Below, piece after piece: positions 8,181-16,625 of a DNA stretch of 64,000 nt. Origin of the DNA: Rhodothermus marinus. GTDB lineage: Bacteria > Bacteroidota > Rhodothermia > Rhodothermales > Rhodothermaceae. Positions within the stretch are counted from its first letter, which is position 1; every line of letters starts with the position of its first letter. The notes beneath the pieces are model-generated. The model was not told where the DNA came from. It saw only the letters and a program-made list of their open reading frames with translations, and did not search any database. The translations under genes were made by a program, and so were the position numbers. The stretch is taken from positions 2,835,890-2,899,889 of the forward strand of contig NZ_AP019797.1 of NCBI RefSeq assembly GCF_009936275.1, written 5' to 3'.

Positions 8181-9617
8181 TCAGGCGGCGGCCGGAATGA
8201 ACTGATCGATCCGGTAGGTTTTACGCACCAGGTCGTAGGCCATGGCGCGCGCCATACGCCGGGCATCCGACATGTCGATGATATGGCGGGCGACCAGCCG
8301 CGCCAGGTAGTTTGCATCGATCCGGCGGGCCAGATCGTGACGAGCCGGAATCGAGCAGAACGCCCGCGTATCGTCGTTGAAACCGGCCGTGTTGTAAATG
8401 CTGGCCGTCTCGGTGATCCACTCGCGGTAGCGCATGATGCCCTCGATACTGTCGTGGAACCACCAGGCCGGCCCGATCTTGAGCGCCGGGTAGTGCCCGG
8501 CCAGCGGCGCCAGCTCGCGCGAGTAGGTGGATTCGTCCAGCGTGAAAACGATCACCGTCAGGCGCGGATCGTTGCCGTAGGTGACGAGCAGTTCGCGCAG
8601 GTTGTAGGTGAACTCGGCCTGCACGGGGATGTCGCCGCCTTTGTCGGGGCCGAACCGCTCATAAATGTACGTATTGTGGTTGTAGAACGCACCGGCATGA
8701 ATCTGCATGACCAGCCCGTCTTCCAGGCTCATGCGGGCCATTTCCATGAGCAGGTGCGCCTCGAAGTCGGCCTGGTCGGCCTCGGTCGCCTCGCCGCGCA
8801 GCGCCTTCTGAAAGAGTGTTTCGGCCTGTTCAGGCGCAAGGCGGTGCGTGCGCGGCACCAGCACGGCATGGTCCGTGGCGAAGGCCCCCATTTCCTTGAA
8901 GAAAGCCCGACGATTCTCCAGCGCCCGGATGAAATCCTCGTAGCTCCGGATCGAAAAGCCGCAGCGCTGCTCGAGCAGTTGCAGGTGTTCGTGCCAGTCG
9001 GGCCGGGCGATTTTGAAGACGGCATCCGGACGGAAGCAGGGAGCCACCCGCCCGGGCCAGCCCGAAGCGCGAATGGCCTGGTGGTGTTCGAGCGTGTCGG
9101 TGGCGGCGTCCGTTGTGGTCAGGATCTCGATATTGAAGCGCTCGAAAAGCGCCCGTGGCCGGTACTCGGGCGATTGCAGCCGCTCCAGAATGTGGTCGTA
9201 GACGTACTGGGCCGACTCGCCATCGAGCTTGTAGGGCACCTCGAAAACCTCGGCAAATTCGTAGTCGAGCCAGGCGCCCGTGGGCGTGCCGGCAAACAGA
9301 TAGTAATGTTCGGCGAAGATCTGCCAGATCTTGCGCGGGTCGGTCTCGACCGGCTGCCCGTCGCGCCGCGGAATGCCCAGCGCTTCCAGCGGAATGCCCT
9401 GAGAGTAAAGCAGCCGGAAGATGTAGTGGTCCGGTTTGATGATCAGCGACGTCGGTTCCGGGAAGGGCTCGTTCGTCGCCAGAATGGCCGGATCCACATG
9501 GCCGTGCGGACACACCAGCGGGAAGGTGCGCATCTCTTCATAGAGTTCCCGCGCTATCCGACGCACCGTCGGATCCGGATCGAAGTACCGATCGGGATGC
9601 AGACGAAGCGGTTCCAT
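8181..9617 (-). CDS. uxaC: Uronate isomerase
   Basis: 478 residues, full length for the amidohydrolase-fold UxaC family. It has an N-terminal CPHGHVDP metal site, a central MQIHAGAFYNHN and a C-terminal GPAWWFHDSIEG segment. It interconverts D-glucuronate/fructuronate or D-galacturonate/tagaturonate in hexuronate breakdown. First gene of a two-gene operon with the IolB/KduI-like cupin. A GGAG ribosome site sits before the ATG, and a perfect 16-bp palindrome lies 29 bp upstream, overlapping the promoter. Confidence 0.96.
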   Translation of the reverse strand: MEPLRLHPDRYFDPDPTVRRIARELYEEMRTFPLVCPHGHVDPAILATNEPFPEPTSLIIKPDHYIFRLLYSQGIPLEALGIPRRDGQPVETDPRKIWQIFAEHYYLFAGTPTGAWLDYEFAEVFEVPYKLDGESAQYVYDHILERLQSPEYRPRALFERFNIEILTTTDAATDTLEHHQAIRASGWPGRVAPCFRPDAVFKIARPDWHEHLQLLEQRCGFSIRSYEDFIRALENRRAFFKEMGAFATDHAVLVPRTHRLAPEQAETLFQKALRGEATEADQADFEAHLLMEMARMSLEDGLVMQIHAGAFYNHNTYIYERFGPDKGGDIPVQAEFTYNLRELLVTYGNDPRLTVIVFTLDESTYSRELAPLAGHYPALKIGPAWWFHDSIEGIMRYREWITETASIYNTAGFNDDTRAFCSIPARHDLARRIDANYLARLVARHIIDMSDARRMARAMAYDLVRKTYRIDQFIPAAA

Positions 9618-9645
9618 GTTGCTCGCTCCAGGAAGGTTGGTCGCT

Positions 9646-9686
9646 ACTTAACGGGTTAAGTTATCGATTTTATCCTGAAATGCCAA
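9646..9686 (-). promoter_or_regulatory. uxaC promoter with palindromic operator
   Basis: ACTTAACGGGTTAAGT at 9646-9661 is a perfect 7-2-7 inverted repeat. On the minus strand TTG (9686-9684), 20 bp and TAACTTAA (9663-9656) form a promoter whose second box lies in the palindrome. The size, symmetry and position fit a repressor operator, for example LacI family, responding to uronates. No regulator gene is nearby. The promoter boxes are weaker than the palindrome. Confidence 0.6.
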
Positions 9687-9713
9687 CCCCCGATGCAGAT
9701 TTCTCCGGTCCTT

Positions 9714-10325
9714 TTACAGTCCGAGCTGTCGCAGAAAGATCGGAAGCGCCCGCGGCTCCAGCAACAGCGTCAGCAGCAGGCCGCCCAGCGCTCCGCCCAG
9801 ATGCGCCTCGTGGGCGATGCCCCCTTCTTCGATCCCGCGCCGCACGGCGTAGATCGAGAGCACCACGTACCCGATCGCGAACAGCACGGCCGGAATGCCC
9901 ACCGGGAAAAAGAACAGATAGATACGGTCGAACGGAAAGAACAAACAGTAGCCGAAAAGCAGGCCGCTGATGGCGCCCGAAGCCCCGACGGCCGCGTAGG
10001 TGGGCCGATTGCGGTGCAGCCAGAGCGACAGGCCGTGCCCGGCCAGCTCGGCCCCGAAGTAGATGAGCAGAAACCGCACGGGCCCCATCAGCACTTCCAT
10101 GGGCCGCCCGAAGAAAAACAGCGTGATCATGTTGAAGGCCAGGTGAGCCCAGCCCACATGCACGAAGCCGGCCGTGATCATCCGGTAGTATTCGCGGCCG
10201 CGCAGGATGTGTAGCGGGCGAAACGCCCACCGGTCGATCAGCGACGGATCGACCAGCAGCGCATAGCCGCTCACCAGCAGGTTGATCAGAATCAGCAGCG
10301 TGGTCCAGGGTGTCTCCAGGAACAT
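9714..10325 (-). CDS. Rhomboid family intramembrane serine protease
   Basis: 203 residues with about six membrane helices. Catalytic Ser lies in GASGA (about residue 116) and His in HLGGA (about 175). The HLAFNM segment (His61, Asn65) forms the oxyanion region. All core residues are present and the length is typical. It cleaves membrane proteins within the bilayer; substrates cannot be told from context. Divergent from the MgtC/DUF4010 gene. Confidence 0.92.
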   Translation of the reverse strand: MFLETPWTTLLILINLLVSGYALLVDPSLIDRWAFRPLHILRGREYYRMITAGFVHVGWAHLAFNMITLFFFGRPMEVLMGPVRFLLIYFGAELAGHGLSLWLHRNRPTYAAVGASGAISGLLFGYCLFFPFDRIYLFFFPVGIPAVLFAIGYVVLSIYAVRRGIEEGGIAHEAHLGGALGGLLLTLLLEPRALPIFLRQLGL

Positions 10326-10425
10326 GGGAAAAGGCGGTTACGCTCCAGAAAATTCAATGCGAAGTGTCCGCTCAACGCCCGAGTAAACGCTCCGGATTCA
10401 CCGACACCGTCGTATCTTGAAGCCC

Positions 10426-11715
10426 ATGGAGATGGAAACGCCCACAACGTTTGCCGCGCTGGCGCTCCGGCTGGGTGTGGCGCTGGCCATCGGTCTGATG
10501 GTGGGGCTGCAACGCGAGTTTGCCCACCGCCAGGAGCAGAACGCCCGCGCCGGGCTGTTCGCCGGTGCCCGCACCTTCACACTGATCAGCCTGCTGGGCG
10601 CCACCTCCGGACTGGCGGCCGACCTGCTGCAGGCCCCTTTCGTGGTGCTGCTCACGCTGGCGGCCGTAGGCGCATTGCTGACCGTCGCTCACTACATCGG
10701 GGCTCAGCGCGGCGACATCGGCCTGACCACCGAGATGGCGGGCCTGCTGACGTTTCTGATCGGCCTGCTCTGCTATCTGGATCGGCTCGTGCTGGCCGCC
10801 GCGCTGGGCGTGGGGCTGACGTGGCTGCTCACGCTCAAGCCGCAGACACGCCTGCTGGCCGAGCGCATCTCGCGCGAGGACGTCTACGCCACGCTGAAGT
10901 TCGGGCTGATCACGGTGGTGCTGCTGCCGCTGCTGCCCGACCGCAGCTACGGGCCACCGCCGTTCGACGTGCTCGTGCCACGTGAGATCTGGCTGATGGT
11001 CGTGTTCATCTCGGCCATCAGCTTTCTGGGTTACGTGCTCACGCAGGTGCTCGGTGCCCGTCGCGGACTCGGCCTGACCGGACTGCTGGGCGGGCTGGCC
11101 TCCAGCACGGCCCTGACGCTCAGCATGGCCCGCCGCAGCCACGACTGGCCCCGGCTGACACCCACCGTGGCCGCCTCCATCCTGCTGGCCTGGGCCGCCA
11201 TGGTCGTGCGCCTGGCGCTCATTCTGGCCGTGCTTTCTCCCGCCCTGCTTGAAGCGACGGCCCTGCCACTGGGCGCCTCGCTGTTGCTCGGCGCCGCCTA
11301 CGGCGTCTTCCTGTATCGCCACCGGTTGCCGCGTCCCTCCGACGCCGAAGCGCCCCTGAAGAACCCGTTCGAACTGAAGCCCGCGCTGCTTTTCGGCCTG
11401 CTCTACGCCCTCATTCTACTGCTGGCCAACACGGCCCGGCTCTACCTGGGCGCCTCGGGAGTGTACGCCTCGAGCCTGATCGGCGGGGCTGCCGACAGCG
11501 ACGCCGTGGTGCTCTCGGTGGCCCAGCTCACACGTACCGGGACCGGCCTGCCGCTCGAGATTGCCGCCCGCTCTGTGATTCTGGCCACCGTCGCCAACAC
11601 GGTCGTCAAGGCCGGACTGGTCTGGACGCTCGGCGCCCCGGACCTTCGCCGCCCGATCCTGATCGGTCTGCTGGCCTACACGCTGCCCGCCCTGCTGCTG
11701 GTCTGGCTCGTGTAG
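10426..11715 (+). CDS. MgtC/SapB and DUF4010 membrane protein
   Basis: About 429 residues with roughly a dozen hydrophobic helices. The N-terminal third (ALAIGLMVGLQREF, then GARTFTLISLLG) is the MgtC/SapB domain. The rest (GYVLTQVLGARRGLGLTGLLGGLASSTALTLSMARRS begins this part) is DUF4010. Inner-membrane protein of unknown transport role; MgtC itself affects Mg2+ and ATPase physiology. Starts at 10417 (TTG) or 10432 (ATG) are also possible. Ends 2 bp from the convergent purQ. Confidence 0.88.
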   Translation: MEMETPTTFAALALRLGVALAIGLMVGLQREFAHRQEQNARAGLFAGARTFTLISLLGATSGLAADLLQAPFVVLLTLAAVGALLTVAHYIGAQRGDIGLTTEMAGLLTFLIGLLCYLDRLVLAAALGVGLTWLLTLKPQTRLLAERISREDVYATLKFGLITVVLLPLLPDRSYGPPPFDVLVPREIWLMVVFISAISFLGYVLTQVLGARRGLGLTGLLGGLASSTALTLSMARRSHDWPRLTPTVAASILLAWAAMVVRLALILAVLSPALLEATALPLGASLLLGAAYGVFLYRHRLPRPSDAEAPLKNPFELKPALLFGLLYALILLLANTARLYLGASGVYASSLIGGAADSDAVVLSVAQLTRTGTGLPLEIAARSVILATVANTVVKAGLVWTLGAPDLRRPILIGLLAYTLPALLLVWLV

Positions 11716-11717
11716 CG

Positions 11718-12425
11718 TCAGACCGAAACGCCGGCCACGTGCCGGATGAGCGACCGAAAGATGCCCAGGCCGTCCTCGCTGCCCAGCAGCGCCTCCACGC
11801 AGCGCTCCGGATGCGGCATCATGCCGAGCACGTTGCGCTGCTCATTCACGATGCCGGCAATGTTGTGCGCCGAGCCGTTGGGATTGGCCGCCTCGGTAAT
11901 GCGCCCGTCCGGCTCGCAGTAGCGGAACACCACCTGGCCGTTCGCCTCCAGGCGTTCGAGCACCTCCTTCGGAGCGAAGTAGTTACCCTCGCCGTGCGCG
12001 ATCGGAATGCGCAGCACCTGGCCGGGCTGCAGCGCGTTCGTGAAGGGTGTGTCGGTCTGCTCCACGCGGACGTGCACGTACTTGCAGATGAAGCGCAGCG
12101 ATGCGTTACGCAGCAGCACGCCGGGCAACAGGCCGCTTTCGCAGAGCACCTGAAATCCGTTGCAGATGCCGATGACCGGTCCCCCCTCGCGGGCAAACCG
12201 GATCACGTCCTGCATGATCGGCGAAAAGCGAGCGATGGCGCCCGGCCGCAGATAGTCGCCATATGAAAAGCCGCCGGGCACGATCACCACGTCCACATCC
12301 CCCAGCTTCGTCTCCTTGTGCCAGATGAAACGGGCCTCCTGCCCGGCTACGTGCTTGACGGCATGGTAGGCGTCGTGGTCGCAGTTGGAGCCCGGAAATA
12401 CCAGAATGCCAAACCGAACGGCCAT
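11718..12425 (-). CDS. purQ: Phosphoribosylformylglycinamidine synthase, glutaminase subunit
   Basis: 235 residues, normal for PurQ. Class I glutamine amidotransferase: nucleophile Cys in GICNGFQVL, and the His/Glu pair in PHPERC. The N-terminus [16 protein letters not shown] is the family start. It supplies ammonia to PurL in the fourth step of purine synthesis. purL and purS are not in the window. The ATG at 12425 is chosen because the reading frame upstream runs through a terminator. Confidence 0.96.
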   Translation of the reverse strand: MAVRFGILVFPGSNCDHDAYHAVKHVAGQEARFIWHKETKLGDVDVVIVPGGFSYGDYLRPGAIARFSPIMQDVIRFAREGGPVIGICNGFQVLCESGLLPGVLLRNASLRFICKYVHVRVEQTDTPFTNALQPGQVLRIPIAHGEGNYFAPKEVLERLEANGQVVFRYCEPDGRITEAANPNGSAHNIAGIVNEQRNVLGMMPHPERCVEALLGSEDGLGIFRSLIRHVAGVSV

Positions 12426-12506
12426 GCGTGTGCTCGGATCGTTGGTGCTGCTTCCAAAGAAGTCGCCAGGTGCAACGCCCGAGGCGCGGGCGGGTTCGTG
12501 CGACAG

Positions 12507-12537
12507 AAAAGCCCGATCCGCCGGGGCGGATCGGGCC
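12507..12537 (-). terminator. Rho-independent terminator after yceI-like gene
   Basis: GCCCGATCCGCC (12511-12522) pairs with GGCGGATCGGGC (12525-12536), a 12-bp perfect inverted repeat. On the minus strand it is followed by TTTTCTG. It lies 26 bp after the YceI stop and before the purQ start, so it separates the two genes. Confidence 0.75.
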
Positions 12538-12562
12538 GGCACGTCCGGGTTTTCCGGAAAGC

Positions 12563-13177
12563 TCAGGCGCCTTCCTGCACGGCTTCGATGTCGATCAGCA
12601 GCGTCACCTCGCGGCCCACCACCACACCACCGGCCTCGGTAAGCCGGTTCCACTGCAGGCCGTAGTCGAAGCGATCGATCGTGCCGCGAGCCGTGAAAGC
12701 CGCCCGCAGCTCGCCCTGCATGCCCTGAGCCGTCCCCAGAAACTCTACATCCAGCACCACCTCTTTCGTCACATCCTTGATCGTCAGATCGCCCACGAGC
12801 TGGAACTTGTTGCCCTGAATGTTGCGCACCTCCTTGCTGACGAAGCGGATCTCCGGGTACTTCTCGGCGTCGAAAAAGTCGGGCGAGCGCAGGTGATTGT
12901 CGCGCCGCTCGATGCCCGTGTTGATGCTGGCCACGCGGATGGTGGCGGTCGCCTTCAGGGTGCTCAGGTCGTTCGGGTCGAACTGCAACGTGGCGTCGTA
13001 GTCCTCAAAGACGCCGTTCACGAAGCTGATGCCCAGGTGACGCACCCGGAAACCGATCGAGCTGTGCGCCTTGTCGATCGTCCAGTTAAGAACCTCACGG
13101 GTGGGCGCCTCGGTCGGCTGCCAGAAGCCGGCCAGCGCGATCAGCGCCGGCACCAGGAGTAAACGAAAAGCACGCAT
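12563..13177 (-). CDS. YceI family periplasmic lipid-binding protein
   Basis: 204 residues: signal peptide ([18 protein letters not shown]), then the YceI lipocalin-like barrel with [18 protein letters not shown], the central [21 protein letters not shown] signature region and a DYGLQWN end. Family members bind isoprenoid or other lipids and are exported. A strong ribosome site (GGAGGAAG) sits just before the ATG. Single-gene unit with its own terminator. Confidence 0.93.
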   Translation of the reverse strand: MRAFRLLLVPALIALAGFWQPTEAPTREVLNWTIDKAHSSIGFRVRHLGISFVNGVFEDYDATLQFDPNDLSTLKATATIRVASINTGIERRDNHLRSPDFFDAEKYPEIRFVSKEVRNIQGNKFQLVGDLTIKDVTKEVVLDVEFLGTAQGMQGELRAAFTARGTIDRFDYGLQWNRLTEAGGVVVGREVTLLIDIEAVQEGA

Positions 13178-13333
13178 AGGCTTCCTCCGGTTGGTTGATG
13201 GTTGTCAGGTGTGCGTGAGTGGCACGGGTCGTTGAAATGTTACACCACCGACCGGGTTGCCGGCAAGCCCGAATTGAAAAGCGGATATAAAAAATTTGTT
13301 ACAACAAGTTTTTTTTTGATTGCCACGAAGCCC

Positions 13334-14662
13334 ATGGACGCGCTCGAGTACCTGCTGTCGCTGCCTCGCTTTGCGGATCAGGGGCATGCCGCCTACCGGC
13401 CGGGGCTGGAGCGCATGGAGGCGTTGCTGGCGGCCATGGGCGCGCCGCATCGGGCCTACCCGTGCGTGCACATTGCCGGCACGAACGGCAAGGGATCGAC
13501 GGCCTCGCTGCTGGCGGCCATCGCCCGGGCGGCCGGGTACCGGGTGGGGCTGCACACCTCACCGCATCTCTGGCATGTCGGCGAGCGCATGCGCATCGAC
13601 GGCATCCCGGCGCCCACGACGTGGCTGGAGAAGGCTGTGGCCCGCTGTCGCCCGCTTTTCGAGCAGGTGCAGCCCAGCTTTTTTGAGGCCACGGTGGCGC
13701 TCAGCTTTCTGTACTTTGCCGAGCAGCAGGTCGATCTGGCCGTGGTGGAAGTGGGACTGGGCGGGCGGCTCGACGCCACGAACGTCGTGCAGCCCCGCCT
13801 GGCCGTGATCACGTCGATCGGGCTGGATCACACGGACATCCTGGGCGAGACGATCGAGGCGATCACACGCGAAAAGGCCGGTATCATCAAGCCGGGCGTG
13901 CCTGTGCTCACGGGCGCCACGCAACCCGAAGCGCTGGCTGTTATTCGCGAAACCGCCGCCCGTCAGCAGGCTCCGCTGCACTATCTCTGGGAAGAAGTGC
14001 ACCTGGAGCAGGTGGCGCCGGAGACGGTCTTCATGCGGCTGACGGCTCGAACCCCGGTGCGTCGTTACGAAGACCTGGAGGTAGGACTGCTTGGCCGGCA
14101 CCAGGCCGCCAACGCGCTGCTGGCGATCCGGGCGGCCGAACTGGTGTTGCCCGAGGTACTGGACGATCCCCGGCCGATCCGCCAGGGTCTGCGCGAGGTC
14201 CGGCAACTGAGCGGCCTGCGCGGCCGGTTCGACGTGCTGCAGACCCGGCCGCTGGTCGTGGCCGACGTGGCGCACAATCCGGACGGCCTGGCGGCCGTGC
14301 TGGCAACCATCGACGCGCTGCATCCGCCCGGCACCGGCCGTCGATACGCAATCTGGAGCGCCCTGCGCGACAAAGACGCTCCTACGATGGCCGGACAACT
14401 GGTCCAGGCCGGCTTTGCCGTCTATGTCGCTGCCCTCGAAAGCCCGCGCGCCTGGTCGGCGGTCGAGCTGGTTGCAATGGTGCAGCAGGCCGGTGGTCAG
14501 GTGCCGGGTGTCGGAACCGTCGCTTCCGGCTGGCAGTTACTGCAAAAGCGGCTACAGACGAACGATGTGCTGTTGATCACAGGCTCGCATCAGGTGGTGG
14601 CCGCTCTTCCACCGGTGCTCTGGCAAAGCGCCTCGATTGCAGGCGTCGGTTGGTGCGGATAG
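13334..14662 (+). CDS. folC: Folylpolyglutamate / dihydrofolate synthase
   Basis: About 442 residues, typical of FolC. P-loop GTNGKGSTAS near residue 50, the HTSPHL segment, VGLGGRLDATN and a C-terminal VADVAHNPDG. It adds glutamate to folates and may also make dihydrofolate. ATG at 13334 gives MDALEYLLSLPRF, the family start; the open frame upstream crosses an AT-rich promoter-like stretch (13285-13320). A weak hairpin (14691-14706) follows the gene. Confidence 0.95.
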   Translation: MDALEYLLSLPRFADQGHAAYRPGLERMEALLAAMGAPHRAYPCVHIAGTNGKGSTASLLAAIARAAGYRVGLHTSPHLWHVGERMRIDGIPAPTTWLEKAVARCRPLFEQVQPSFFEATVALSFLYFAEQQVDLAVVEVGLGGRLDATNVVQPRLAVITSIGLDHTDILGETIEAITREKAGIIKPGVPVLTGATQPEALAVIRETAARQQAPLHYLWEEVHLEQVAPETVFMRLTARTPVRRYEDLEVGLLGRHQAANALLAIRAAELVLPEVLDDPRPIRQGLREVRQLSGLRGRFDVLQTRPLVVADVAHNPDGLAAVLATIDALHPPGTGRRYAIWSALRDKDAPTMAGQLVQAGFAVYVAALESPRAWSAVELVAMVQQAGGQVPGVGTVASGWQLLQKRLQTNDVLLITGSHQVVAALPPVLWQSASIAGVGWCG

Positions 14663-14741
14663 GCCACAACGTCGAACGCAGGCCCCATTACCGGCTTCGT
14701 CGCCGGAAGTTAAATTTTCCCGAAATGATCCGATTTTCTGG

Positions 14742-14771
14742 TTGACTTTCTGCCAGAAGATGCTAATTTTG
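14742..14771 (+). promoter_or_regulatory. Promoter of rho
   Basis: TTGAC at 14742 and TAATTTTG at 14764-14771 (exact TAnnTTTG) with 19 bp between TTG and TA. This is the best Bacteroidota promoter match I found here. It predicts a leader of about 155 nt before the rho ATG, long enough for the autogenous attenuation known for rho in other bacteria (inference). Confidence 0.7.
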
Positions 14772-14932
14772 CAACCGGTGGTCGCGCGGATCCCAGCCTG
14801 CCTGCGGGTCTGCCTTTCTCAGCAGGCCGACCACGAACTGCAAAGCCCCCCGAACCCAAGCAGGTAAAAACAACACAACCTTCAGCCTGCCACACAGAGC
14901 TTTCCTCAGTATCCAAAACCAGTGCTTCTCTC

Positions 14933-16489
14933 ATGAAGATCTCCGAACTTCAGGCCAAGAAAATCAGCGAACTGCGCGAGCTGGCCCGCGAACTGGGCCT
15001 CACGGGATACTCGACGCTTCGGAAGCAGGATCTGATTTACCGCATTCTGGAAGCCCAGGCGGAAGCGGAAGCCGGACGCCCGAACGGAGCGGCTCGCCGG
15101 GCCGCCACGACGCAGGAATCCACCGACGTGGCCCCGAAGGAAGAAGTGGCCGAAACGGTGAGCGAGGACGCCGGTGACGAAACCGTCGAGGCCGAAGCTC
15201 CGGCGGCGGAAACGCAGGCCGAAGCCACCCGCGAAGATCGGCGCGCCTGGCGCGAGCGTCGGGGTCGGCGCGGACGCGTCGACATGCGCTATGCCGACTG
15301 GGACGAGCGCCGGCGCCGTGTCTATGAGGGACGGCCCGCCTACATGGCCAATTACGACCCCGGCAAGACCGAGCTGGAGGGCATGATCATCAAAAGCGGC
15401 GTGCTGGAGATCATGCCCGACGGCTACGGCTTCCTGCGTTCGCCCGATTACAACTACCTGCCCGGTCCCGACGACATCTACGTATCGCCCTCGCAGATCA
15501 AGCGCTTCAGCCTGCGCCTGGGCGACACGATCGAAGGGCTGGTGCGGCCGCCCAAAGAAGGCGAGCGCTTCTTCGCGTTGATTCAGGTGCACAAGGTCAA
15601 CGGCCGGCCGCCCGAGGAAATGGAAGAGCGGCAGAGCTTCGACTACCTCACGCCGCTCTATCCGACAGAGCAGATCCGGCTGGAGACTTCGCCCAACGAA
15701 TACAGCACGCGCATTCTGGACCTGTTTGCGCCGATCGGGAAAGGCCAGCGCGGGCTGATCGTGGCCCCGCCCAAGACGGGCAAGACCATCCTGCTGCAGA
15801 AAATCGCCAACGCCATCACGACGAACCACCCGGAGATCTACCTGATCATCCTGCTGGTGGACGAGCGGCCCGAGGAGGTCACCGACATGGAGCGAAACGT
15901 CAAGGCCGAGGTGATCTCCTCGACGTTCGACCAGGATCCGGAGCGACACGTCGAGGTGGCCGACATCGTGCTGGAGAAGGCCAAGCGGCTGGTCGAGGCC
16001 AAGCAGGACGTGGTGATCCTGCTCGACTCGATCACGCGGCTGGCCCGCGCGCACAACGCGGTCACGCCCAGCACCGGCAAGACGCTCTCGGGTGGTATCG
16101 AGGCCGGCGCGCTGCGCGGTCCCAAGCGGTTCTTCGGCGCGGCCCGTAACGTCGAAGAGGGCGGCTCGCTGACGATCATCGGCACGGCGCTGATCGAGAC
16201 CGGCAGCCGCATGGACGAGGTGATCTTCGAAGAATTCAAGGGAACCGGCAACATGGAGCTGGTGCTCGACCGGCAGCTGGCCGACCGGCGCATTTTCCCG
16301 GCCATTCACCTGATCAAGTCGGGCACGCGCCGCGAAGAGCTGCTCATTCCCGAGGCCAAGCTGCATCGCATCTGGCTCCTGCGCAAGATTCTGGCCGACA
16401 TGGATCCGGTCGAGGCCATGATCTTCCTGCTGGAGAAGATGCGGGGCACACGGAGCAACGACGAGTTCCTGGTTACGATGAACTCCTGA
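14933..16489 (+). CDS. rho: Transcription termination factor Rho
   Basis: 518 residues. N-terminal Rho_N helix bundle ([26 protein letters not shown]), then an Ala/Glu/Arg-rich insert at about 45-130. The RNA-binding cold-shock-like domain has [22 protein letters not shown]. The ATPase core has P-loop PPKTGKT, Walker [15 protein letters not shown] and the Q/R loops. Acts as a hexameric RNA translocase. The charged insert makes it longer than the 420-residue E. coli protein, as is usual in Bacteroidota. Single gene with its own promoter and terminator. Confidence 0.98.
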   Translation: MKISELQAKKISELRELARELGLTGYSTLRKQDLIYRILEAQAEAEAGRPNGAARRAATTQESTDVAPKEEVAETVSEDAGDETVEAEAPAAETQAEATREDRRAWRERRGRRGRVDMRYADWDERRRRVYEGRPAYMANYDPGKTELEGMIIKSGVLEIMPDGYGFLRSPDYNYLPGPDDIYVSPSQIKRFSLRLGDTIEGLVRPPKEGERFFALIQVHKVNGRPPEEMEERQSFDYLTPLYPTEQIRLETSPNEYSTRILDLFAPIGKGQRGLIVAPPKTGKTILLQKIANAITTNHPEIYLIILLVDERPEEVTDMERNVKAEVISSTFDQDPERHVEVADIVLEKAKRLVEAKQDVVILLDSITRLARAHNAVTPSTGKTLSGGIEAGALRGPKRFFGAARNVEEGGSLTIIGTALIETGSRMDEVIFEEFKGTGNMELVLDRQLADRRIFPAIHLIKSGTRREELLIPEAKLHRIWLLRKILADMDPVEAMIFLLEKMRGTRSNDEFLVTMNS

Positions 16490-16509
16490 GCACCTCTGGC
16501 CACGCTACA

Positions 16510-16542
16510 GGGGACCCTGCCTCCGGGTGGGGTCCCTTTTTT
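16510..16542 (+). terminator. Rho-independent terminator after rho
   Basis: GGGACCC (16511-16517) pairs with GGGTCCC (16530-16536), followed directly by six T. It lies 21 bp after the rho stop. An intrinsic terminator after the Rho gene is a classic strong signal. Confidence 0.85.
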
Positions 16543-16625
16543 GTTGAATTCAAAAAGCAGAAAGCGCTTCCGAACAGTTTTTTTGTATCTTGCAACATTC
16601 CGGTAATGATCAAGAAGTTCGGCCG

